A stretch of DNA of 48,170 nt from Prevotella sp. (GTDB lineage Bacteria; Bacteroidota; Bacteroidia; Bacteroidales; Bacteroidaceae): assembly GCA_017413085.1 (NCBI GenBank), contig JAFPVC010000018.1:1-48170 (forward strand), written 5' to 3'. Positions 1-7,675 of this stretch are shown one piece after another. The position numbers and the translations under genes were made by a program. Under the pieces are notes generated by a model. The model ran no database searches and was not told where the DNA came from. It saw nothing but the letters and a program-made list of their open reading frames with translations. Numbering within the stretch: the stretch's first letter is position 1; each line of letters opens with the position of its first letter.

Positions 1-250
1 AATGTAATCAGGCCCAAATTGCATCGTAATCAAGTTACTTTTACCATGTAATTAGCACCTGATTATAGTGTGATTTGGACCTGATTACAGCGTAATTTGG
101 GCGTTTTTGGAGAGCTAAGAAATAGCCTCGAAAATTAAAGTGTTAATCATCAGTGGTTTGCAAAATTCGCTATTTTCGGCTGTAGGAAACCAGACGGAGA
201 ATATTTTCAAATAACGCAAGGAAATGAGGGTTGCAAAAATCAAGGTGTAA
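1..250 (+). repeat. Dispersed repeat, copy 1 (22-bp-period array plus tail)
   Basis: Positions 1-112 are about five degenerate 22-bp units built on a TAATCAGG / CCTGATTA core. They are followed by a non-periodic tail (113-250). The whole element recurs in inverted orientation at 45504-45765, and the 22-bp array alone recurs at 18418-18500. It lies outside genes. No open frame is visible in it. Confidence 0.8.
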
Positions 251-299
251 GAATAAACGCCCGAAACGTGACACTGTGTAATAGGCACATTTAGAGGCT

Positions 300-455
300 C
301 TAATTAACGTGAGTTCGACAAAAATAATTCATGGAAAATTCATGGACATTTATGGACATTCATGTTGAATAGAAAACACGAATGATCATGAATTAACCAC
401 GAATGATCATAAAATTTTATGTTTATCTAAATTCATCGAGTTGACGTTAATTAAT
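300..455. repeat. Imperfect inverted repeat bounding a repeat-rich spacer
   Basis: Arms near 302-317 and 437-453 (ATTAACGT... and ...ACGTTAAT) are inverted copies with a few mismatches. Between them CACGAATGATCAT occurs twice and short ATTCATGGA-type motifs repeat. It could be a small degenerate mobile-element relic, but no transposase or target duplication is seen. The rest of the spacer up to mnmG shows only the mnmG promoter. Confidence 0.35.
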
Positions 456-506
456 AAAAATACTTAAAATGTGTGGGGGAATGAGGCGTATTTAATAAAA
501 ATGTTG

Positions 507-514
507 TAACTTTG
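507..514 (+). promoter_or_regulatory. -7 promoter element for mnmG
   Basis: TAACTTTG matches the Bacteroidetes -7 consensus TAnnTTTG, 70 nt before the chosen ATG. No good -33 TTTG is visible. Confidence 0.6.
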
Positions 515-584
515 TCTGTTTACAGAATTAAAGGTGGGTATTTATAGAATCCACCAAGTGTATTGGGATTACAACAAAAAACGG

Positions 585-2534
585 ATGAAACTTTATTACG
601 ACGTTATCGTGGTCGGCGGTGGTCACGCTGGATGTGAGGCCGCTCATGCTGCTGCATTGATGGGTGCCAAGACCTGTCTGGTCACGATGGACATGAACAA
701 GATTGCACAGATGTCGTGCAACCCTGCCGTGGGTGGCATAGCCAAGGGACAGATAGTACGCGAAGTGGATGCGCTGGGCGGAGGCATGGGCATAGTCACC
801 GACATGACTGCCATACAGTTCCGTATGCTCAACAAGTCGAAGGGACCGGCTATGTGGAGTCCGCGCGCGCAGTGCGACCGCGGAAAGTTTATCTGGCAGT
901 GGCGCACCATGCTCGACAATACCCCAAACCTCGACATCTGGCAGGACCAGGTGGAGGAACTGATAAGTGAAGATTTAAGAGTGACTGGAGTTAAAACCAT
1001 CTGGGGCTGCGAACTCTACGCTCCTGCGGTGGTCATAACCGCCGGCACATTCCTCAACGGACTGATGCACATTGGGCGCAAGATGGTGCCGGGCGGACGC
1101 TGCGCCGAACCCGCTGCGCTCCATCTCACCGAGAGCATCAACGCCCTCGGCATAACATCGCAGAGGATGAAGACTGGCACGCCGGTCAGGATAGACCGCC
1201 GCTCCGTGCATTTTGAGGATGCCACCATACAGCCAGGCGAAGAGGTAACGTCGCTCTTCAGCTATATGGGAAGTAACTCAAATTCTTCGTTCTTCACTCT
1301 TCACTCTTCACTTGCGGCCCAAGGGCGCACACTCCCTTGCTGGACCTTCAACACTACGCCGGAGTGTCACGAGATTCTGCGCAGTGGATTGGCGGATTCA
1401 CCGCTATACAACGGACAGATTCAGTCCATTGGCCCTCGCTACTGTCCGAGCATCGAGACAAAGCTCGTCACATTCCCCGACCGCGACACGCATCCGCTGT
1501 TCCTCGAACCCGAAGGAACCGACACAAACGAGATGTATCTCAACGGCTTCTCGTCGTCGCTGCCGATGGATGTGCAGCTGGAGGCACTGAAGAAAATCCC
1601 TGCCCTGCGCGATGTGAAGATATACCGCCCAGGATATGCCATAGAATACGATTTCTTCGATCCTACGCAACTCAACCACTCGTTGGAATCGAAACTTTGT
1701 CACGGGCTGTTCTTCGCTGGACAGGTGAACGGCACCACAGGCTATGAGGAGGCTGCCGGACAGGGACTGATGGCTGGCGTAAATGCCGCACTGTATGCCG
1801 GACACCGTGCCGCTGCAGGAAACATGGCGAACGAAGGCGGTGAATACGCACCTTTCGTGCTGCGCCGCGACGAGGCTTATATCGGCGTTCTTATCGATGA
1901 CCTGGTAACAAAGGGCGTTGACGAGCCTTACCGCATGTTTACCTCGCGAGCCGAATACCGCATACTGCTGCGTCAGGACAATGCCGATGCCCGACTGACG
2001 GAGAAATCGCACAAAATAGGACTTGCCACTACAGAGCGCCTGAAGGTGTGGAAGGAAAAGGAACAGAAAATCAACGATATCATCGACTTCTGCCGCAACT
2101 CAAAAATAAAACCTGCCTTTATCAACGATGAACTGGAGAAAATAGGCAACACGACGCTCTCTGGCAGCACACGCATATACGACCTGCTCGCACGCCCGGG
2201 CATAACGATGGAATGGCTCGTAAACAACATCAGCTTCATGAAAAAGGCTGTGTCCTATTCCACCGCACAAGACAAAGAGATTGCCGAAGCCGTGGAGACA
2301 CTGATAAAATACAGCGGTTACATCGAGCGCGAGCGCAACGAAGCCGAGAAGATGCACCGCCTGGAGGATATACACATACGCGGACATTTCAACTACGACG
2401 ACATACAGAGCCTTTCAACCGAAGCCCGTCAGAAACTGACGAAGATTAACCCCGAAACCCTTGCGCAGGCATCGCGCATACCAGGAGTGAGTCCGTCAGA
2501 CATTAACGTGCTCCTCGTGCTGATGGGTCGTTGA
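585..2534 (+). CDS. mnmG: tRNA uridine-5-carboxymethylaminomethyl modification enzyme MnmG (GidA)
   Basis: MnmG is an FAD protein that, with MnmE, modifies wobble U34 of certain tRNAs in the cytoplasm. The N-terminus has the Rossmann FAD motif VIVVGGGHAGCEAA. Typical family blocks follow (SCNPAVGGIAKGQIVREVDALGG, GQVNGTTGYEEAAGQGL, YRMFTSRAEYRILLRQDNAD). I start at the ATG at 585, where the family normally begins. An upstream GTG at 534 would add 17 residues with no family similarity. The product is 649 aa, slightly longer than the usual ~620-630. Part of the excess is an insert (about residues 232-248, encoded around 1276-1315) made of CTTCACT-type repeat DNA. sufS follows after a short gap. 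Confidence 0.95.
   Translation: MKLYYDVIVVGGGHAGCEAAHAAALMGAKTCLVTMDMNKIAQMSCNPAVGGIAKGQIVREVDALGGGMGIVTDMTAIQFRMLNKSKGPAMWSPRAQCDRGKFIWQWRTMLDNTPNLDIWQDQVEELISEDLRVTGVKTIWGCELYAPAVVITAGTFLNGLMHIGRKMVPGGRCAEPAALHLTESINALGITSQRMKTGTPVRIDRRSVHFEDATIQPGEEVTSLFSYMGSNSNSSFFTLHSSLAAQGRTLPCWTFNTTPECHEILRSGLADSPLYNGQIQSIGPRYCPSIETKLVTFPDRDTHPLFLEPEGTDTNEMYLNGFSSSLPMDVQLEALKKIPALRDVKIYRPGYAIEYDFFDPTQLNHSLESKLCHGLFFAGQVNGTTGYEEAAGQGLMAGVNAALYAGHRAAAGNMANEGGEYAPFVLRRDEAYIGVLIDDLVTKGVDEPYRMFTSRAEYRILLRQDNADARLTEKSHKIGLATTERLKVWKEKEQKINDIIDFCRNSKIKPAFINDELEKIGNTTLSGSTRIYDLLARPGITMEWLVNNISFMKKAVSYSTAQDKEIAEAVETLIKYSGYIERERNEAEKMHRLEDIHIRGHFNYDDIQSLSTEARQKLTKINPETLAQASRIPGVSPSDINVLLVLMGR
1281..1312 (+). repeat. 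In-frame low-complexity repeat insert in mnmG
   Basis: A run of TTCACTC-type heptamers (the complement reads GAAGAGTGAAGAGTGAA) sits inside mnmG. It matches the repeat DNA found between genes at 17940-18005 and 30020-30055. It encodes a Ser/Phe/Leu-rich insert in a loop before the conserved LPCW segment. Confidence 0.7.
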
Positions 2535-2581
2535 AATGGTATATTTGCAGTAATAATGAAAGAAAAAAACGATAAAACTAT

Positions 2582-3811
2582 ATGGAAAGTATGAAAATTG
2601 AAGAAATCCGCAGTGATTTCCCTATTCTGTCAAGAAAGATATATGACAAGTATCCGTTGGTTTACCTTGACAACGGTGCTACCACGCAGAAACCGCTCTG
2701 CGTGCTTGATGCCATGCGCGAGGAATATCTCAACGTGAATGCCAACGTTCACCGTGGCGTGCATTACCTGTCGCAGCAGGCTACCGACTTGCATGAGGCA
2801 GCCCGTGAGCGTGTGCGCTCGTTCGTGAATGCCAGTAAGACGAGCGAGATAGTATTCACGCGCGGCACTACCGAGAGCATGAACCTCGTAGCATCCAGTT
2901 TCACCGAGGCTTACATGAAGGAAGGCGACGAAGTCATCGTGTCTGTCATGGAGCATCACTCCAACATCGTGCCGTGGCAGTTGCAGGCGCAGCGCAAGGG
3001 AATAGTAGTGAAGGTGATACCAATGAGTGACGACGGCATACTTGACATAGAGACCTTGAAGCAGATGTTTACAGAGCGCACGAAACTCGTAAGCGTGGCG
3101 CATGTGAGCAATGTGCTGGGCACGGTAAATCCGGTGAAAGAGATTGTCGGCATAGCCCATCAGCATGGAGTGCCGTGCCTTGTGGACGGAGCACAGAGTG
3201 CTCCCCACATGAAGATAGACGTGCAGGACATCGACTGCGATTTCTTTGCCTTCTCCGGTCATAAGATGTATGGTCCGACCGGCATAGGAGTGTTGTATGG
3301 CAAGGAAAAATACCTCGATGAAATGCCGCCTTATCAGGGTGGGGGCGAGATGATAGGCACGGTATCGTTTGAAAAGACCACGTGGGCAGACCTGCCGTTT
3401 AAGTTTGAGGCTGGTACGCCTGACTATGTTGCAACGAACGGATTGGCCAAGGCCATCGATTATATGGAGGAAATCGGACTGGAAAACATTGAGAGGCATG
3501 AACGTGAACTGACACGATATGCGCTTGAGCAGATGCAGGGCATACCAGGTATGCGTATATTCGGTCCGCTTGATGCAGCGAAGCGCGATGCGGTAATCTC
3601 GTTTCTCGTTGGCGACATCCACCACCTTGACATGGGAACGCTGCTCGACCGTCTCGGTATAGCCGTGCGCACGGGCCACCACTGTGCCGAACCGCTGATG
3701 CACCGCCTTGGCATACAGGGCACGGTGCGTGCGTCGTTTGCCATGTATAACACAAAAGAAGAAATAGACGTGCTTGTCAATGGAATAAAGCGCGTCAGTC
3801 AGATGTTCTGA
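2582..3811 (+). CDS. sufS: Cysteine desulfurase SufS
   Basis: This is a PLP enzyme that takes sulfur from cysteine for Fe-S cluster assembly. The 409-aa product is standard length for group II desulfurases. Visible features are YLDNGATTQKP near residue 28, the PLP-stacking EHHSN (His126), the Schiff-base lysine in FSGHKMYGPTG (Lys228), and the sulfur-accepting cysteine in RTGHHCAEP (Cys368). I use the ATG at 2582; a second ATG at 2591 is also possible. No other suf genes adjoin it here, so the rest of the SUF system must lie elsewhere. It starts 47 nt after mnmG and is followed after 3 nt by the methyltransferase gene, so the last two are probably co-transcribed. Confidence 0.93.
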   Translation: MESMKIEEIRSDFPILSRKIYDKYPLVYLDNGATTQKPLCVLDAMREEYLNVNANVHRGVHYLSQQATDLHEAARERVRSFVNASKTSEIVFTRGTTESMNLVASSFTEAYMKEGDEVIVSVMEHHSNIVPWQLQAQRKGIVVKVIPMSDDGILDIETLKQMFTERTKLVSVAHVSNVLGTVNPVKEIVGIAHQHGVPCLVDGAQSAPHMKIDVQDIDCDFFAFSGHKMYGPTGIGVLYGKEKYLDEMPPYQGGGEMIGTVSFEKTTWADLPFKFEAGTPDYVATNGLAKAIDYMEEIGLENIERHERELTRYALEQMQGIPGMRIFGPLDAAKRDAVISFLVGDIHHLDMGTLLDRLGIAVRTGHHCAEPLMHRLGIQGTVRASFAMYNTKEEIDVLVNGIKRVSQMF

Positions 3812-3814
3812 GCC

Positions 3815-4429
3815 ATGCAGAAGACCACGATACTTGAAATGAACCGCCTTACGGTGGACGAGTTCCATGAGGCGGAGAAGATACCGCTCATTGTCGTTCT
3901 TGACGATGTGCGCTCTTTGCATAACGTAGGCAGTGTGTTTCGCACGGCCGATGCCTTTCGTGTGAAAGCCATCTACCTCTGCGGCATTACCGCTACGCCT
4001 GATGACGTGAGGGACGCCGATGGAACCGTAATAAAAGAATGTACGCTAAAGGCTTCGCAGGAAATACACAAGACAGCCCTTGGAGCGGAGGAAAGCGTCA
4101 GTTGGCGTTATTTTAAGACAGCAGTTGAGGCGGTGGATGAATTGAAAAAAGACGGTTTTACCGTGCTGGCGGTAGAGCAATGCCACGGTTCAACGATGCT
4201 GCAGGATTATCTTCCTCATTCTTTGGAAGGAAACGTAGGTGGTTACGCCGTCATTCTCGGCAATGAGGTGAAGGGCGTACACCAAGAAGTCATCGACATG
4301 TGCGACGGATGCCTTGAGATACCGCAGTATGGTACTAAGCATTCATTGAACGTGTCGGTGACTTCGGGTATTATCATCTGGCATTTTGCGCAGCACCTGC
4401 TGCTTGCCACGGATGATGCGGTGAAATAA
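3815..4429 (+). CDS. SpoU/TrmH-family RNA 2'-O-methyltransferase
   Basis: A 204-aa SPOUT-class methyltransferase. Motif 1 reads LDDVRSLHNVGSVFRTADAF (residues ~29-48), motif 2 ILGNEVKGV, and motif 3 IPQYGTKHSLNVSVTSGI, which forms the SAM-binding knot. These are the signatures of the SpoU (TrmH) group, which methylates ribose 2'-OH in tRNA or rRNA; the substrate cannot be read from the sequence. It lacks the N-terminal L30e-like extension seen in RlmB-type members. The start is 3 nt after the sufS stop, suggesting a shared message. It converges on rnr with only 33 nt between stops; a weak hairpin (4438-4453) lies in the gap. Confidence 0.88.
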   Translation: MQKTTILEMNRLTVDEFHEAEKIPLIVVLDDVRSLHNVGSVFRTADAFRVKAIYLCGITATPDDVRDADGTVIKECTLKASQEIHKTALGAEESVSWRYFKTAVEAVDELKKDGFTVLAVEQCHGSTMLQDYLPHSLEGNVGGYAVILGNEVKGVHQEVIDMCDGCLEIPQYGTKHSLNVSVTSGIIIWHFAQHLLLATDDAVK

Positions 4430-4462
4430 AGGTTTTTCTGACGAGACAGTCAGCACGGCTAA

Positions 4463-6712
4463 TTATTCGTCAGCCAGCACAAAGTCTAACTGTTTCTTGT
4501 CGAGATTGGTGCGCGCCACCTTGATGCGCAGCGGGTCGCCCAGCTGGTAGCGGTTGTGGCGGCGGCGGCCGATGAGGCAGAAGTTGCGCTCGTCAAACTC
4601 ATAGTAGTCGCCCTTGAGGTCGCGTAGGGAAATCATGCCCTCGCAGTGGTTCTCGTCAATCTCGGCATAAATGCCGTAGCTGGTGATGCCGGAGATATGT
4701 GCATCAAACTCCTGACCGATGAACTCGCTCATATATTCCACCATCTTGTATTTTATTGAGTCGCGCTCGGCATTGGCTGCTATCTGCTCCATGTCAGACG
4801 AATGTTCGCACAGTTCTTCGTAATGATTCTGGTTGGCAGAGCGTTCACCCTCTTCATAGCGTGTGAGCAGGCGGTGAACCATGGTGTCGGGGTAGCGGCG
4901 AATGGGCGAGGTGAAGTGGGTGTAGTAGTCGAACGCCAGACCGAAGTGGCCTATGTTGTGCGTTGAATACTTCGCTTTCATCATGGCCTTCAGTGCCACC
5001 ATCTCGATGGCTTTCTGCTCGGGTCGTCCCTCCACCTCATCCATCAGAGCATTGATGGCGCGTGCCGTGGCACCCTTGGTGCTTGTCGACTTCATCTTAT
5101 GGCCGAACTTCACCACAAACTGCTTTAACTGCTCCAGTTTCACGGGGTCAGGATTGTCGTGTATGCGGTAGGGCAGCGTCTTTGCCTTCTTGCCCTTAGG
5201 CACGCGGCCTATGTGTTCCGCCACGGTGCGGTTGGCCAGCAGCATAAACTCCTCAATGAGTTTGTTGGCATCAAGCGAGCGCTTGAAGTAGCAGCCGATG
5301 GGCTTGCCCGTCTCGTCGATGTCAAACTTCATTTCCTCGCGGTCGAAACGCACAGAGCCATTCTTAAACCTGCGCTCGCGCAACTTCTTGGCCAGGCTGT
5401 CCAGTATGAGAAGTCGCTCGGCGTTAGGATCCATTTTCTTCAGGGCTTCCATGCCTTTCGCTGTGACCGGCGATGTATGGTCGCCGTCCTCGCCACGCCA
5501 TTTCCAACTCTCCTCTATCACCTTCTGCACTTCCTCGTAGGCATAGCGGCGGTCAGAGCGTATCACGGTGTGAACGATGCGGTAGTCCTTCACGTTTGCC
5601 TCCTCGTCCATAGTAAAGATGACGCTGTAAGCCAGTTTGTCCTCGTCGGGTCGAAGCGAGCAGATGTAGTTGCACAAGCGCTCAGGCAACATAGGAATGG
5701 TGCGGTCAACGAGATAGACGCTCGTGGCACGGTTTTCCGCTTCCTTGTCTATTATGGAGCCTTCGGTTACATAATGTGATACATCAGCGATATGAACCCC
5801 GACCTCATACAAACCTTCATCCTTCTTCCCTTCATCTTTCAACCTTTCATCCTTCAACCTAATAGATAGCGCATCGTCAAAGTCCTTGGCATCGCGCGGG
5901 TCGATGGTGCAGGTAAAGACATTGCGGAAATCCTCACGGTTCTCCATGTCCTCAGGTGTAATCTTGTCGCTTATCTTGTTGGCGGCATCCTCCACCTCCT
6001 TCGGATACTTGTATGGCAAGCCATACTGCACCAGTATGGTGTTCATCTCCACGTCGTTGTTGCCGCGCTCGCCCAATACGTCGATGACCTCAGCCACTAT
6101 GGTGCGGTGCTCGGCGTCGGGCCATTTCTTCACGCGTATTACGGCACGCTCGTTGGTTTTGCCGCCCAGCAGCTTGTCTTTAGGTATAAAGATTCCGCAC
6201 GGCATGGGATCCTGTGGAATGAGCGTGGCATAGTCTTCCTCCACCTGCAGACGACCTACGAACTGGTCTTTCTTCCTCTTTATTATTTCCGTCACCTGCG
6301 CTTCGCGAATGTGGCTCTTCCTGCGTGCCATCATGCAGAAACGCACGCGGTCGCCCGTCATGGCGTACATACTGTTGCGCTCGGCCACGAAGATAGGCTT
6401 ATCACTGCCATCAGGCGTGATGGAGTTGCGTCCGTTGGCCTTGGCTTGGAATATGCCTTCCATGATCTGTGTGGAGTCAGCCAGTTTATATGATGAGTCG
6501 GTAACGCGTACGAGGAAGTCGTCCCATGCAAACTCCTCCAGTATGTCGATGGCGAGCATCTTCAGCGGATGAGTGTTCAGGTGCAGGTCCTTGAATATCG
6601 TCTTGAACGAGATGGTCTCGCCTGGTCGCGAGCGGAAGTATGATTCCAGTTGTTCGGCCAGCTGCACCTTTGTCATGCGCTTGCCGCCCTTCTTTCCTTT
6701 AGATTTTGCCAT
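4463..6712 (-). CDS. rnr: Ribonuclease R (RNB-family 3'-5' exoribonuclease)
   Basis: RNase R degrades structured RNA from the 3' end. The 749-aa product has a basic N-terminus (MAKSKGKKGGKRM), a winged-helix-like region, cold-shock domains, the RNB catalytic block starting at TIDPRDAKDFDDALSI with its metal-binding aspartates, LVDRTIPMLPERL, HFTSPIRRYPDTMVHR, and a C-terminal S1 domain (HISGITSYGIYAEI). Between DDALSI and YEVGVHIADVSHYV there is an unusual charged insert (RLKDERLKDEGKKDEG) encoded by repeat DNA at 5811-5860. A promoter with TAACTTTG lies at 6754-6761 on this strand, divergent from the Fic gene. Confidence 0.94.
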   Translation of the reverse strand: MAKSKGKKGGKRMTKVQLAEQLESYFRSRPGETISFKTIFKDLHLNTHPLKMLAIDILEEFAWDDFLVRVTDSSYKLADSTQIMEGIFQAKANGRNSITPDGSDKPIFVAERNSMYAMTGDRVRFCMMARRKSHIREAQVTEIIKRKKDQFVGRLQVEEDYATLIPQDPMPCGIFIPKDKLLGGKTNERAVIRVKKWPDAEHRTIVAEVIDVLGERGNNDVEMNTILVQYGLPYKYPKEVEDAANKISDKITPEDMENREDFRNVFTCTIDPRDAKDFDDALSIRLKDERLKDEGKKDEGLYEVGVHIADVSHYVTEGSIIDKEAENRATSVYLVDRTIPMLPERLCNYICSLRPDEDKLAYSVIFTMDEEANVKDYRIVHTVIRSDRRYAYEEVQKVIEESWKWRGEDGDHTSPVTAKGMEALKKMDPNAERLLILDSLAKKLRERRFKNGSVRFDREEMKFDIDETGKPIGCYFKRSLDANKLIEEFMLLANRTVAEHIGRVPKGKKAKTLPYRIHDNPDPVKLEQLKQFVVKFGHKMKSTSTKGATARAINALMDEVEGRPEQKAIEMVALKAMMKAKYSTHNIGHFGLAFDYYTHFTSPIRRYPDTMVHRLLTRYEEGERSANQNHYEELCEHSSDMEQIAANAERDSIKYKMVEYMSEFIGQEFDAHISGITSYGIYAEIDENHCEGMISLRDLKGDYYEFDERNFCLIGRRRHNRYQLGDPLRIKVARTNLDKKQLDFVLADE
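5811..5860 (-). repeat. In-frame low-complexity repeat insert in rnr
   Basis: On the coding strand this is a run of GGTTGAAGGATGAAAGG-type units, of the same style as the intergenic repeats at 17930-18130 and 30100-30160. It adds roughly 13 charged residues next to the RNB active-site motif without breaking the frame. Confidence 0.7.
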
Positions 6713-6753
6713 ATTGCTTGGGTTTTAAAGTTTTCAAAGTATTAATGTCAGAG

Positions 6754-6761
6754 CAAAGTTA
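6754..6761 (-). promoter_or_regulatory. -7 promoter element for rnr
   Basis: TAACTTTG on the minus strand, with TTTG 18 bp upstream (6780-6783). It is divergent from the Fic promoter. Confidence 0.6.
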
Positions 6762-6845
6762 CAAATAAAAAATGACATACAAACATTTTATTCCGCTTTT
6801 AATGTAAAAACGCAAGAAAAATTTTGCAATAAGGCTATTTTTGTA

Positions 6846-6853
6846 TAACTTTG
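6846..6853 (+). promoter_or_regulatory. -7 promoter element for the Fic gene
   Basis: TAACTTTG lies just upstream of the Fic gene. It overlaps any TTG-initiated extension, so translation must start further down. Confidence 0.6.
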
Positions 6854-6897
6854 CATTTATGTTCAGACTTTTCAAGACAGAACAACAAGGGAAGGCT

Positions 6898-7593
6898 ATG
6901 CAGATAATGCAAAGCAAATGGAATCGCCTTTCTGACCTTACCTCTGGTGAAGTCAGAGACTTGTGCTGTGCTTGGGCGTACTATTCTGGCAAGATAGAAG
7001 GCAATACCTATACGTATGTAGAAACGGAAGCCTTGTTAAAAGACGGCATCACGTCGGAGAAAAGATACGAGGATGCTAAAATGCTAAAGAACCTGTATAA
7101 TGCTTTCAACTCAGAATTGGAATATATAAAACGTCAGGGAAAGCAAGAGACCATAGATGAACGATTGTTGTTCAGACTCCATGCTGCAATATCTTCAGAA
7201 CTTGTGTCTGGCGAAGAGAGCGGCCAGTTGCGTAGCCGTCCTGTTCGCATAACTGGCACGGAGTACGTTCCTCCACGCACGAAGCAAGATATACAAATGG
7301 AGATTGGCCGCATAATATATGAGCAGGAGCAATACGACGAGCCTCTTGAACGTGCTGTGTTCCTACACTGCAACATAGCACGCACACAGCCATTCATCGA
7401 CTGCAACAAACGTACAGCGCGTATGGTAGAGAGTGTAGCAATGATGAATGCAGGACTAATCCCCTGCTACTCCTCACGCGATGCCGACATGCTGCACTAC
7501 CGTCGCGGTTTGATAGCTTTTTACGAAACCTGCGACTATACGCAATATGCAGACTATTTTCTTGACAGGATGCTCGAAATCACAAATCCATAA
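6898..7593 (+). CDS. Fic-family protein with altered catalytic motif
   Basis: Fic proteins transfer AMP or other nucleotides or phosphates to target proteins. The N-terminal helix carries an inhibitory-helix-like motif, S-GKI-EGN (Ser30, Glu34, Gly35). The Fic core motif reads TQPFIDCNKRTAR (residues 163-175). The usual catalytic His is Gln164 and the usual Gly is Cys169, while Asp168, Asn170, Arg172 and Arg175 are kept. I choose the ATG at 6898, preceded by AAGGGAAGG. The ATG at 6859 is only 5 nt after the -7 element. The 231-aa product stands alone between rnr and the S41 protease. With His replaced, normal AMPylation may be lost; it could act through another chemistry or as a regulator. 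Confidence 0.82.
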   Translation: MQIMQSKWNRLSDLTSGEVRDLCCAWAYYSGKIEGNTYTYVETEALLKDGITSEKRYEDAKMLKNLYNAFNSELEYIKRQGKQETIDERLLFRLHAAISSELVSGEESGQLRSRPVRITGTEYVPPRTKQDIQMEIGRIIYEQEQYDEPLERAVFLHCNIARTQPFIDCNKRTARMVESVAMMNAGLIPCYSSRDADMLHYRRGLIAFYETCDYTQYADYFLDRMLEITNP

Positions 7594-7645
7594 TAAAGAA
7601 TGAGGATTACCCTGTAAATGCAAAGGTAATCCTCATTCTTTATTA
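7591..7645. terminator. Bidirectional terminator, perfect 21-bp hairpin
   Basis: The arms 7591-7611 and 7625-7645 are perfect inverted copies around a 13-nt loop. The left arm includes the Fic stop codon. The hairpin lies between convergent genes, with a T-rich stretch on the right side, so it can serve both. Confidence 0.8.
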
Positions 7646-7675
7646 TTTATTCTTTATTCTTTATTCTTCATTTCA
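7641..7675. repeat. CTTTATT-type low-complexity repeat
   Basis: TTTATTCT units repeat between the terminator and the protease stop. The style is like the other GAA/TTC-rich repeats in this window. Confidence 0.5.

Noticed and set aside
1-112. CRISPR-like array
   Set aside because: The 22-bp units follow each other without unique spacers and are degenerate; no cas genes are present.
2630-3922. Leftward 430-aa frame over sufS
   Set aside because: It is antisense to a conserved enzyme, with His/Cys-rich composition typical of a shadow frame.
7621-7629. TACCTTTG-like promoter on the minus strand
   Set aside because: It lies within the terminator hairpin arm and loop and faces only the end of the Fic gene.
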